Origin: Ceraceosorus guamensis | Lineage: Eukaryota; Basidiomycota; Exobasidiomycetes; Ceraceosorales; Ceraceosoraceae | NCBI RefSeq assembly: GCF_003144195.1 | Contig: NW_020289999.1 | Location: 503,544-567,543 of the forward strand | Direction: 5' to 3' | Length of the DNA stretch: 64,000 bases | Shown here: positions 9,262 through 20,250 of the stretch, piece by piece | Layout of the letters: every line of letters starts with the position of its first letter | Position numbering within the stretch: the stretch's first letter is position 1 | Translations under genes and position numbers: made by a program | Notes under the pieces: generated by a model | The model's database searches: none | What the model was told of the DNA's origin: nothing | The model's input: the letters and a program-made list of their open reading frames with translations, nothing else

Positions 9262-12200
9262 ATGAACCACATCTCGCACCTCCATGGCGCCACGGCTTGC
9301 TCGGCTGTCGTGAGCTTGCCAAACACTTTTTTGCCCGGCGGATCGGCGGTCGTCTTCATTCAACATGCGTCTTTATTAATCCAGTATCTCAAAGAGGGTC
9401 TACCGACATCGCGAATCCCGGTCAACGCACGCTTGCTAGGTGCCAGCTTTGTGCCAGAGCACAATGTCCTGCTCGTCTTGACGGATCACGCGCATCCGCG
9501 TGTGCTTGTCTTCAAGCCCAGCCAAGAGGGCGCGGAAGGCGGAAGCGATCTGGTCATCAGCAAGGTGATATCCCTGGAAGAGCGCGTCAGGGCGCAGGCT
9601 GAAGTGGGTACAGGACTCGACTACTCTCCAGAGGCTGGCCTTGCCACCACGCATACGCACGTAGGTGCGCTCAAAATCTCGCCCATGGCCAAAGAGATCG
9701 ATCCCGTAGCTGGATGGACTGCCAGGTGAGTAGTACCGCATTGAAGGGCTAGACGCCACCAAAAGTGTCGCTGACAGTCACCGCTTCGCGCGCTGAACGC
9801 AACCTTAGGCTGCCACATCCACACCTCATTGCCCACTCCATCCTTCGCTCTTTCGCTCCCGCCGTGGCTCTACTTTCTATCTCATCCGTGCCGACAGAGA
9901 TAGCAGGGCTTGGCGATCAGTGTCTGCCTGTGCTTTCTTTCCACACGGTAGATTCTGCCAACCAAGACTTAGCGCCGCTGCCTTGGGGCACCGCAGCCCG
10001 GCCTACCCGCACAAAAGCCCCGGCAGCAGCATCCGACACGAGCTCGGGCAGGCCGCAAGGCAAGTACGGACCAGCAGCGTTGGGTGCCATCAACAAGAAA
10101 GTGGAGAATGTGCCATCAGAGCTGGTACAGGCGCACGTCCCCCTCTCCCCAAATGACGCAATTGGCGCTCACTTCCTTACCGCGCTCCCAGGAAGCACAG
10201 GTGCTGCGGTCCTGGTCGCTTGCGAACAGGCGATCCTGGTGGTCGGCAATCCTGTCGCAGCGTCCAACAAGTTTGGAAAGTCCCCTCAAGGAGCAACGGC
10301 TGCGACAAAGAGACGTAAATCTAGCAAAGGTGAGACATCATTCTCTGCGTCCGGCAAGAATACAGCAGCTCTTGGAACCAGTCCTGAAGGCAGCGCCAAC
10401 GACAACGGTAAGCGTCCGCAGCGTAGAAAAAGCAGTGCCGCAGCTGGCGCATCTACCGTCACACCTACAAGCCCATCTAGGCCGCGCGAAGCCGGCAGCG
10501 ACCCAGGCATATGGCGAGCAGCACTGCCTGGAGCTACTCAAGTGCGAGCCTCTGTGGAGCTTAAAGAGCCAAATGAGGCTAGCGCCATCTGTGTGGCCGA
10601 CGACCAGCAGTCCGCCAGCCTAAGAATTCTTCTTGGCACACATGCAGGGAGATTGCTTCTGGCTGAGATGGCTCTAAGGCCCGAGACGGAGGGATCGACT
10701 CCCTGGACTCCTATGTCGGTGACTGTGCGCGAGCTCGGTTCAATTCCTGCCCCTCAAGGACCGGACGCATTAGCATATCTAGGCGAGGGTATACTTGCAG
10801 TAGCTAGCGCCTCTGGAGACTCGGAACTCGTCAGGCTACCACCTGCCTTGGGGGACCCCGGCTTCACCTCACCGTCACGGCTCGACAGCCTGCACACAAT
10901 GCCGTGTCTTGCACCGGCACTCGACTTTGTGGCAGACGATGGGAACTGCGGGCCTGCTGGCGTGGAAGACGCGCAAGCCAGAGCGATCACAGCATCTGGA
11001 ACAGGACCTACTGGCTCTTTGCGCGTTGTGCGGCAAGGCGTGCAGCTCGACACGCTCGTAGAGCTTGGAGTACCAAATGTGGACGCTGCTTGGCCTATCA
11101 GATCTGGAGACAGCATCATCTGTTCATCACCAGCAAAGACACTAGTGCTCCAGCTGGGGCTCGATATTCGCGATGTCACCAGCACCTGGGACATTAACGC
11201 CAAAGTTACGACCATCGCTGCTCGTCAGACGCAGCAAGGAGTTGTCCATTTGAATGCCAAGGAGCTCTTGATGCTTGGTAACGATGGAAAGCGCCTCGCC
11301 TCTTTACCTGCACCCTCGGACAGCGAGTTTGTGGGTGGAGCTATTCAAGCATCTGGGTCCGTTCTGCTTGCTGCCCGCAACGGCTCGGTCTCTTACCTTG
11401 AACCGTCCATCGAGGGCTGGAAAGAGGTCGCCAGCATCTCGTTCGACAACGACGAGGTCAGCGCTGTGGATGCCAGTCCACTGCAGTCTGGTGCAAGTTC
11501 GGCCTACGCGGCTGTCGGCTTGTGGAAGAGCCGCACCATCAAAGTACTAAAGCTTCCATCTTTAGAAGACGTCACTCCTTCGACTCTGCGCCAATCACAG
11601 ACCTCTCTTCCAAAATCGGTATTGTTGCACTCGTTTCCTTCGGCCGGCTCAGGTAAAGCTGGATCTCCTCATCTGCTGGTCTCATTCGCCTCTGGAGCTC
11701 TTGCCCTCCATAGTCTGGCACTTCCTGGTGCCGAAAGCTTCTCCAAGAACGTCGTAGTGGTCGAGTCTCGCGTGTCTGCTCTGGGCACCCAGCCGGCACG
11801 TCTCCGCCCTTTCTACACGACAAAAGGCCTACATGCGGTCCTCGTCGCGTCGGACAGACCCGCAGTCTTGTCATGTGATCACTCGACGAGCTCAGCGCGT
11901 GTTCAGTTCTCCGTATTGCCTTCGGCCGGTGGAGCGGTTGTTTGTGATGCGATCCCGCTCGAAACGCCCGAAGGAAGCGCTCTTGGCCTTGTTCAGCGAG
12001 ACTCGATACGAGTTGTCAGCATCGGCGAGGTTCAGCGCCTTGACGTCTCGACCGCTGTAGATCTCGGACACGACAATCCACTCGCTTTGGCTCTTGTACC
12101 TTGGGCGCGGGCACTCCTGGTCACTTCTTGGCGCTTCAGACCTCAAGGTAGTGTGGATCCAGATCCACCTGCTGGCAAGATCCATGTCTTCGATGCAGAG

Positions 12201-13571
12201 ACGTTTGAGGGTGAGTCGACGCTCGCTCGTCATACGCACTGGCTGTCCTGTCAAAGCTGATGAGCTGTTACCTGCCCCCAGACCTCGATGTTCTGCCTTT
12301 GCCGACAGACGAGAGACCCAACTGCATCACCCTTGCAGGCCCAGCGAGCTCGCCAGTCGTGGTCGTGGGGACTGGCATAGCTCAACCGGACCAGAGTGAG
12401 ACGACATGTGGTCGGCTTTTGGGCTTCCATCTCAACGACCGCAAATTGTCCGTCGCATTCGACGAAAGCGTCGAAGGAAATGTGTTTGCGATTTGCCAAG
12501 TCAACGGCATGATTGCTGCCGCTATCAATGCCGAGGTGCACGTATACGCTATCGACGCTGCGGATCTGGACGATATGTCGACTTCGCAGGGCCCATCAGG
12601 CCAGCCTTTTACGCTTCGTAAGGTCGGAAGATGGGGCTGCGCATTCGTGGCTTGCACCCTTAGCGTCTACGACAACTATCTGATCGTCGGCGATGGAATG
12701 CGATCCATCGCTGTGCTTGCTGTGAGCAATCTCCCGACTCAAAGGGGTAAATTGAGCGAGGTGGCTCGCGATGCCGATCCGTTCTGGACCAGCGCTGCCG
12801 AGATGCTGGACGAAGCTTCTCAAACGTACATTGGAGCGGACATTGCGCTCAATCTGTTCACTACTCAGAGAGCCGTCAAGACTGCAGCTGAAAAGCGTAG
12901 GAGACAGAGCAAGCGTATTCACGACCTTGAGATGGGAAGAGCTTCAACGGGGTCCTTGAGTACGCTTGCGCCAGATTCTGAGGACGATCAATGGAGCCAT
13001 GTGATGGAGAGAAGAGCCGCTTACCACTATGGCGACATGGTCAACAAGATGCGAAGAGGGTGAGTTGTTTGTGCACTCCCATCCGCTCGGTTGCGTCGAG
13101 CTATTCCGCTCACGCAATGCAAGCAATGACTCGAAACGCAGAGCGCTCACTTCGGCCGTCTCGGCCGGGCCAGGCACGGGCGAGGGATCGAGCGAGATGA
13201 GCGCAGAATCGAAGATTCTATTCTGCACAGCGGCAGGCGCGATCGGCGTGATCACGCAGCTGGATGCAGAGAGCGGCACAATCCTAACGGCGCTAGAACG
13301 CAACCTGATCCAACTGCTAGCTTCGAAGCAGACAGAAGGCAGCAAAGATATCGATGCCCAAGATTGGAGAACTCTGAGGACGGATCACAGAACCAGCCCG
13401 CCTGTCGGCTTTTGCGACGGAGATTTGCTCAAGAAGTTCTCGACGCTCACTCCGAGCGAGAGGGCCCGCGTGCTCCAAGGCCAATTACCGGATCAGGCCA
13501 TAGATACGCCGGTGCCAGCAAGGGCCGAAGTCGTCAACAACCTCTTGGAACTCTTGAGCCGTGTCGCCTGA
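9262..13571 (+). CDS. DDB1: DDB1, CRL4 ubiquitin ligase adaptor / damage-specific DNA-binding protein 1
   Basis: Triple beta-propeller adaptor linking substrate receptors to Cul4, acting in nucleotide-excision repair and chromatin ubiquitination. Four exons (9262-9725, 9809-12210, 12282-13059, 13142-13571) give 1,357 aa. The C-terminal CPSF-A-like domain has the DDB1-specific blocks DADPFWTSAAEMLDE, TYIGADIALNLF, AYHYGDMVNKMRRG and PVGFCDGDLLKKF. It reads as DDB1 rather than Cft1 or Rse1 because of the TGFIDGDL-like block. At 1,357 aa it is longer than the usual ~1,140. The extra length lies mainly in low-complexity Ser/Lys/Arg-rich inserts around residues 200-250 and 315-395 (KRRKSSKGETSF), likely surface loops of the first propeller. 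The ATG at 9262 begins MNHISHLHG. Confidence 0.88.
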
Positions 13572-13683
13572 TCCTCCATGATCTCGTCTGCTTCACCATC
13601 AACGCCCGTCTTCCCAGGTATCCTGCACACGAACCTATCTCGTGCCACCAATTCATGAATGTATGCATCATGCGCATTTTCAG

Positions 13684-14632
13684 CTACCTTGCAGGTCTGC
13701 TCTCATCCGCGGATGCCGCTCTTATGGGATCCACAGCCGGGGAGACCTTTTGAGAGGGCGCAAATTTTGCTGCTTCCTTATCCTTGCGATCCACCCTGAG
13801 CCGTGCAGGCACCCAGCCATGCATCTGGTCAATGACTGATCTCAAGGAGAGGGTACTGGGAGCAGGAGCTTGGACGACCAGACCTTCGTTCAGACCGCCT
13901 GTACGTTGTAGCCATGATCTGCCCGCCAGCTCTTCGGCTCTGGCTTGAGCGAGTAGGTAGACGGGAGAAGATTGTAGAGCTTGAGCTAGGTGTGTTTCTG
14001 CGGCGGTGCGATAGGAGAGCACGTTGCGTCAAAGGAGGAGGATGCGGCAAGGAGAAGAGAGGATGGAATGTTTCGTTAGCGTGTGCTGGACTTGTGTTGC
14101 GCTGCGAGAGGAGCCGAAACACTTACCGCATTGCATCAACCTCTCTTTCAGCTCGACGACTTCGTCTGCTAAGCCTCCGTGAAGCGTGCGTAGGTCGCGC
14201 GCTCTTGTCAAGGCTGCATCTTTCGTGTCTGATGCTTCCCTCGTCGCTACAAGGCTTCGTTCAAGCGATTTGAGCTTCTCTTGAGTCGCTCGATGCTTCA
14301 TTGAGCAAGTACATGCAATGTAAGCCAGATCATGCGAGATATTAAGCACACACTCTCGTGACACTTTTGCAAATGTGCCACGCGGACTGTCATTCCCAAA
14401 CGTGTCCCTTTCATCTGCGTAGACTCACTTGTGAAGCACCATCCTTCAATTCTTGCAAAGCGACCGCAATCTCTCGTCTCTCTTCTGCTTGGCCTCTGGC
14501 TAGCCATACGTAGCCCACCAACGCAGTCAACGAACATCCCAGACCTAGACCTGTCAGGAGCGCGCGCAGAGGACCCAAAGGTCTTCGGATGACCGGTGCG
14601 CCCAACACTTTGGGCTGATAGGATTGGGACAT
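13684..14632 (-). CDS. Small membrane-anchored coiled-coil protein (unknown family)
   Basis: Three exons (14632-14429, 14295-14127, 13997-13684) splice in phase to 228 aa. A single hydrophobic segment at about residues 22-45 (LRALLTGLGLGCSLTALVGY) follows a short basic, hydroxyl-rich N-terminus. A charged heptad-like helix follows at about 50-135 (EKLKSLERSLVATREASD, DEVVELKERLMQ), then a less ordered tail. The layout (short N-terminus, one membrane span, coiled coil) is typical of small organelle membrane proteins, perhaps mitochondrial inner membrane, but I cannot assign a family. It is convergent with DDB1 and divergent from BZZ1. Confidence 0.65.
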
Positions 14633-14796
14633 GGTGATGAGCGAGCAGAACCTGATTCCTTCGGTGCCCTGGCAACGATGAGCGCTCTGTGAATGTGGGC
14701 TGTTCGATTTGTGTCGGTGGTGGGTGTGTCTGCGGTGGATGACGGAGCGGCGATGTGACTGAAAAGGTCGTCTTGATGCGTTGCGTGGTCGTGCAC

Positions 14797-14836
<40 letters not shown>

Positions 14837-15243
14837 TGGTGGTGGTGGTGTGCAGCCAGGATGGCTTCCTTCTGTCTGCGGTCGGCTCTCATCGGCCGAA
14901 GATCCTCGCCGGAGTATCGGTGGCAGTCAAGTGCAGCCACGCACACGCAGGTGCTGCTGATGTGCGCGGGTGGAGGAACGCTGATGGCTACAGCATGCAT
15001 GCGATGTCAAATGTTCCTTGGCATGATCAACGCAACGCTGCCTTGCTTCTTCATCCCGTTGCTCCTCACAGCTGCAACGATCTTCACATTCTGATTACGA
15101 ATGCAGCCACCTCGCCACATGCAAGGAATTTGCTTTGGCTGGGCAGCATTCTGATCCACTGCAAATGGACTCGGACTCGAAAAGCAGTCCCGGAGACCCA
15201 AGCCTTTGCTCGCACTCAGCACAATCATTAACCCCCGCTTAAG
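14633..15243. promoter_or_regulatory. Bidirectional intergenic region with microsatellite
   Basis: 611 bp between divergent start codons of the coiled-coil gene and BZZ1. It contains the GAT/GTG microsatellite listed separately. Small frames here are translations of that repeat. Confidence 0.5.
14797..14850. repeat. (GAT)13-(GTG)5 compound microsatellite
   Basis: Thirteen perfect GAT units (14797-14835) run straight into five GTG units (14836-14850). It is in the divergent promoter region about 200 bp upstream of the minus-strand start codon, and is likely length-polymorphic. Confidence 0.97.
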
Positions 15244-18136
15244 ATGTCTTCTCAAGAATCCGAGTCCATCTCTTTCGGAGCTTCTCTTCCAGATGCGCTT
15301 CATCCGCTTCTATCCATGTCCTCTTCCCACATCTCGCTCGCCACAGATCTATCCACATTCTTGGCCGAACGAGCCAATCTGGAACGGGAGTATGCGGGCA
15401 AGCTGCAAAGTATCACGAAAAAGTGTAGGGAGAAAGTGGAGAGGAGAGCGGTGGAGTGTTTTGCTGGACCAGAACCGAATTCGAGAGTGGAGCAGAGCGA
15501 AGCTTTGAGACAAAGGTGAGCTATATGCGCAGGTGCGAGGGCAGGCCAAGCTGTCGTGAGGGGCCGAGGGTGGGAAGAGCAGGTCTGGATGCTGTGTCGT
15601 GCGACCCGGGTCACCATCTCATCGGTAACGTTGCCAGCTGAGTAACGCATTATTGACTTTCCTCAAATGTGTACCCGCTCGGCAGCACTTTGCTCGCATA
15701 TGTCAACAAAAATCTCGGAGCTTCGGACGAACATGCGAATGCGGCAGCTGAACTGGCAGAGCAGCTGGATGGCGTGGGACAAGAATTGGGCGGAGGAGCC
15801 AAGAAGAGAGCAGAGATAGTCAAGAAGCACGCTGCGTTCGCGAGCAGATTGTTAGCAGAGAGGGATCGAGTGTACAAGGATCGGCTCAGCGTGAGTGTCT
15901 CTTCAATCCCCCCCCCCCCCATAGTCGTTTGCTTCCTCCGACCCAACACGCATCCTTCTATCCCTTCCTGCAGGCAAAGTCCAAATACGACGACTCTTGC
16001 GTGGAATTGGAAAGCGCACGTGCAAAGAAGGTCTCGGCAGAAGCGGAGGGCAAGCATGTGGATCGAGCACAAAGAGCCTTTCAGGAAGCAGAGGAAGCGA
16101 TGGAAGCGCGAAAGAATGCATATCTGCTAAGCGTATCCAATGCCAACCGGGCAAAGGCAGCTTTTTATAGAGCGTCTTTGCCCGCTACGACTGATGTGAG
16201 TCGTCATCGATCGCATGATCAAGCTAAAACAAGGAGATTTACCTTGCGTGCTGAGTTGCTCGCGGCAGAATCTTCAAGAACTTTGGACGCTCTCTACAAG
16301 CCGCATCGTCGACGCTCTAGCTTCCGCTTCCGAGCACTCTGCAGATTACCACGGTCGCCTTAAAGATGTTTGGGAGGAAGCGGAAGGAGAGAGGCAAAGA
16401 GTCGATGTGGGAGCGGATCAGACATTGTATGTGCAGCTAAACAAGCAGCTCAACGGCTGGCAGGAGCCGCCGGACGAGCAGTTCGAGGAAAGCAAGGGAT
16501 TCTATGATACCGCCGAATTTAGGAATACAGAGGCCGCAAAGGTCTTGTTGCAGAACAGATTACTGAAAGCTAGAAGTCGGGTGAGTTTGGGCAATGACTG
16601 CAAGGTCGGCTTTCATTCCTGCTTCTCTAATGCTTCGAGAAACTTTCCCTCGGTACAGCTGGACGAGCTGTACCCCATCATCGAAGCCAAGCGGAAAGAG
16701 TCGGAAGGACTCGAGCGCCTACGCGGTGCTTACCTCGAAAACTCGAAGTTGGGCAACGTGGACGATGTGATGGATCGTGAGCTCTAGCGGGAGGATCCCG
16801 TCGAGCAGTGGACGAATAAGTGACACCTTTGTCCTCCATCATTGTCCCTCCCAGAGCTGCTGGAGACGGCTCGCGAGACTTGCTTCCTCGAGTTCCAAGC
16901 CTCTGTGGCCGACTCTGAAGCGGAAGAGATTGTCCAAGTCATAGGAGGTCAGTTTGCGAGAGCGGCGGACACGATACATCGCGGTATGGCTGATGTCCCA
17001 AGATCTTCTCCGCGTTTGCGGCTCTTTTGGCTCCAGACGACTCGAGCGATGCGAGACCCCACAAGTTCACACCGCACGGCTTCACCATTCCTACGACTTG
17101 TGGCTTTTGTCAGGTAAGCCAGACCTTTCAGAAGTCTCACGTGTCAGCATATTAATGCGCAATCCTGTTTTCAGAGTACCATGTGGGGCATCAGCGGCAA
17201 GCACGGCTTACTATGTAAACGTAAGTGCAGCTCGTACAGACGGTGCGATTATCCGGGAGTGTGATAGCTGATCTTACCCTCCGCCTCGGCGTTCCCAGCT
17301 TGTGGGTACGCCTGCCATGCGAAGTGCGAGCCCAAAGTGCCAGCGAGGTGTAGAGCAGGCAATGCGCCTTCCAAGACTCATCGACCCAGCACGAGCGTAT
17401 CTCTCGGTCTGTCTCGCTCCGCAACGACGGCTTCCAGAGCTTCTGTAGCTTCTGCCAGTTCGTCTATTGTGGGCGGACCTACAGCTGCTGCGGATAGAAG
17501 ATCTGTTCCTCCTACCGCTAGAGCTGTGCCTCCCACGACCACTACTGCGCCGCACGGATCAGGAGCTGCGGCTATATTGGCTGCTGCTGCTCAGGATTCC
17601 GAGCAGAGCGGAGCAAGCGGCAAGATGCTCTATGCGTACGATTCTAATGGAGACGATGAGGTCAGCGTGTCTGGTAAGTAAGCAGAATGCATCTAGTTCA
17701 TCCGTCTTCTTGTGCTCACATCTCACCTGCGCCCACAATCTGATACGAAAACGCAGAGGACGAGGTTGTGATCATCTTGGCTGGCGACGATGGGGGTTGG
17801 TCAAGGGTACAAACAGCTTCTGGTTCGTCGGGTCTGGTGCCCACTTCATACGTCGATCAGAGCGCTGTCTCTACCGCACCTACCGCACCAGCGCCCATTC
17901 CAGCTCGACCACCTCCTACTTCCCGGGCGACAAAACCAGCACAGACACCACGAGTCAAACGAGTCACTGCGCTCTACGATTATGCGGCTCAAGGGCCCGA
18001 CGAGATCGACCTGACCGAAGGGGAACAGGTAGAATTGACGGGCAAAGGCTTGGCTTTTGGAGATGGCTGGGCGCAGGGAAGAGATGCGAATGGCAGAGTC
18101 GGACTGTTCCCAGCTGGGTATGTTAGGGAAGATTAG
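15244..18136 (+). CDS. BZZ1: Bzz1-like F-BAR / C1 / double SH3 protein
   Basis: Membrane-curving actin-patch protein that recruits WASP/Las17 machinery during endocytosis. Ten exons (15244-15515, 15686-15890, 15974-16195, 16269-16580, 16659-16776, 16855-16947, 17037-17113, 17175-17220, 17299-17673, 17757-18136) give 699 aa with every phase closing. Order: F-BAR (residues about 5-350, FCH start SFGASLPDALHPLL), a C1 zinc finger of about 50 residues (HKFTPHGFTIPTTCGFC, CGYACHAKCEPKVP, all metal ligands visible), SH3-1 split by an intron (YAYDSNGDDEVSV + EDEVVIILAGDDGGW), and a C-terminal SH3-2 (ALYDYAAQGPDEIDL to VGLFPAGYV). The exon 6/7 junction was chosen because it alone keeps the frame and gives VIGDDSSDARPHKF. 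A 13-base C run lies in intron 2. Confidence 0.9.
15908..15920. repeat. Poly-C run in BZZ1 intron
   Basis: Thirteen consecutive C residues inside intron 2 of the F-BAR gene, upstream of the polypyrimidine stretch that leads to the CTGCAG acceptor. Confidence 0.9.
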
Positions 18137-18253
18137 ATGCGGAGCTGCATTGCTTTGGTTTCCTTGCGCCTTACAATACGATGCGTTACGTTACAGTATT
18201 ACAAGAAGCTGTCCTCGTCAATGGCTTGCGCAGGTGGAGCCGGACAGGCACAC

Positions 18254-19780
18254 TCAATTTCGCCGGAGCCAATTTTCGGCTGCTGCTGTTTTGTCCGCAG
18301 TTCCTGCTTGTCGATCGGTATCGCTGAGGGTCAGATGCCTTGTGAGCGCCTCGAGACGAGCAATGGCTCGAGCGCGCATGGCATCGCTCTCTGAATCTTG
18401 CGTCTCCGAAGTGGCCTCCTTGAGTGCTTGCGCGAGAAAAGGCGGTAGACCATACACGTCCTTTACGCCCGGACGAAAGAGCAAGCGGGCGGTTTGATTA
18501 GCGAAAGTGTCGGCAGACGCGGAATTTGTGCAAGCTGAATGGCTGGACGATATACTCACATCTACATACGTCCCTCTCCCGATATACGTCAAAACACGTC
18601 CTACTACCTGCTTGCCTCTCTCCACACTGCCTTCGCCGCCTCTTAGCGCATCACTGCTACTCGCTTTCGTAACCTGTCTAGCTCTCTCTCCCTCCACCGG
18701 TCCATCCCAAACGGCCCTCAGAGCATCTTCCGGATTTAATGCGTACACACCCGTTCTTGACCTCTCGTCATCTCGCGGCGGCGCCACACTTTCGGCCGCT
18801 CTCGAGCCTAGCGCGTTTTGAGAAGCATCAGCTTCCGAAGTGAGGGGAGGTAGGTGAGGCAATTGATCATCTTGGGCTGCTGCTACTTGTCGATGCAGCT
18901 CTAGCTGCTCCAGTGTCAGCTCGCCAGGTCGAGAAGGAGTGGGCGGACGCCATGTATCTGTCAAGCCTGCTGGGAGAGCTTGAACGCCGTGAGCGGGAGG
19001 CACGAATGGTGCGACTGCCGCTTGTGGTGCTTCTAGCGCCTCGTCCGTAGCTAACGCATCCATAAAGTTCAAGCTCGGATCTGCGGCGGATGGTCCTTCC
19101 ATCTGCTGGCTCGGCAGGGAAGACCGCTCCCACGTCCTTTGTAGCGAACTTTCGTTCGGATGGTTCTGCGAGGTGCCAGAGTTGGAGTAGATGGAAGAGA
19201 GCCAGGCTGAATCCATCATGGAGGCTTTGGAAGCTGTGCGCACGGAATGGTGAAGAGCGGGATCCAGCGCTTCGGCATGGGCATAGGGACCGACAAGCAG
19301 TTCGGGCGAACGGAGCAGTCGACGACCTTCCTCTGCATCTTGACGCCCTTCATCGCGAGCCTGAGCCTGCGCTTGCGCTTCATCTGGCGCTTTGCCGTGC
19401 ACAAAGGTGCTCATTGCATGCTCGGTTGGGTGCGCTGTGGATGAGCCGGACGGACCTGCGGATCTGAACGTGGCTGTGCCAGGGACGTAGCCTGCCGTGT
19501 TTGAACCCCCCACAGCAGCCGCTGCTGCTGCTGCTGCTCGAGCATCGGAGTTCCACTGCGCCTGCTGAGAGTCTACGCCTGGCAGACCCGAAGCGCCAGG
19601 AACAGCTTTACCTCCCGAGACCATCATGCCAGCAAGATCCGAAGCTGTGGGTACTGGCAAGGCGAATCGGCTCGAAGAAGCTGTTGCTGAAGAGCCCTCT
19701 CGCCTTTTCCCCTTGCTTGTGCCCTCGGAGTCCGCATCTGGTCTGCTGCCGTCAGGCCGCCGAGGAGGTGGGGCAGACAT
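18254..19780 (-). CDS. Hypothetical protein, 475 aa, mostly disordered
   Basis: Read here as two exons, 19780-18560 and 18460-18254, with a GTGAGT donor, a GCTAATC-like branch site and an AAAG acceptor. The 99-nt intron is a multiple of three with no stop, so an unspliced 508-aa product is also possible. Splicing gives the compact block GRGTYVDDVYGLPPFLAQAL, which reads better than the unspliced version. The N-terminal two thirds are low-complexity Ser/Ala/Gln/Pro, with an eight-Ala run and acidic blocks (DALATDEALEAP). Likely ordered parts are TWRPPTPSRPGELTLEQLEL and the last ~70 residues, helical and rich in Arg/Ala/Leu. I do not recognise the family. It is convergent with BZZ1 (117 bp gap) and divergent from DLD2. 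Confidence 0.7.
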   Translation of the reverse strand: MSAPPPRRPDGSRPDADSEGTSKGKRREGSSATASSSRFALPVPTASDLAGMMVSGGKAVPGASGLPGVDSQQAQWNSDARAAAAAAAAVGGSNTAGYVPGTATFRSAGPSGSSTAHPTEHAMSTFVHGKAPDEAQAQAQARDEGRQDAEEGRRLLRSPELLVGPYAHAEALDPALHHSVRTASKASMMDSAWLSSIYSNSGTSQNHPNESSLQRTWERSSLPSQQMEGPSAADPSLNFMDALATDEALEAPQAAVAPFVPPAHGVQALPAGLTDTWRPPTPSRPGELTLEQLELHRQVAAAQDDQLPHLPPLTSEADASQNALGSRAAESVAPPRDDERSRTGVYALNPEDALRAVWDGPVEGERARQVTKASSSDALRGGEGSVERGKQVVGRVLTYIGRGTYVDVSISSSHSACTNSASADTFANQTARLLFRPGVKDVYGLPPFLAQALKEATSETQDSESDAMRARAIARLEALTRHLTLSDTDRQAGTADKTAAAENWLRRN

Positions 19781-20250
19781 GGTCGCTCTGCGTGGCGATG
19801 GAGTTGGTGGAAGAGGCTATTGAGGAGCATTGCTTCATCCCGCTCCACATCAAACATTGTTTCACGATTGCGACTGCCTTGTGCCGGTCCACTTCCTAAA
19901 CAAGAATTCCCCGAGCACGGGCTATCCACGTGGGGTGTCATCCTGACACGCTTCTCCACACCATCAGCGCAAGGTCACGTGACCTATGGTTTGGTGAGGG
20001 AGAAATGTCGGAAGCTCATCAGGTTAGCCATGAATTACGAGTTATGGTCAGGACAGATCAGCTTGTCATTCAGGCTCGGGTCACACCCACGATTCTCAAA
20101 CGGTCGGCTTTCTGACACTCAAAACTCACGACTTGCGCCTCGTGTGCTTGCTAGCCAGCTTGAATATCTGGACCTAATCTAGAGTCTGTCGAGAAAAGCG
20201 CACGAAAGGACAAGGCAAAGGATAGGCCTCAGCAACGCTCTCGCGCAGCG
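19781..20250. promoter_or_regulatory. Bidirectional intergenic region, 18254 gene / DLD2
   Basis: 470 bp between divergent start codons. I see no repeat, tRNA or clear element; promoter function is inferred from position. Confidence 0.45.

Noticed and set aside
14755-15231. Plus-strand ORF with a poly-Asp run
   Set aside because: It is a translation of the GAT microsatellite in a divergent promoter region.
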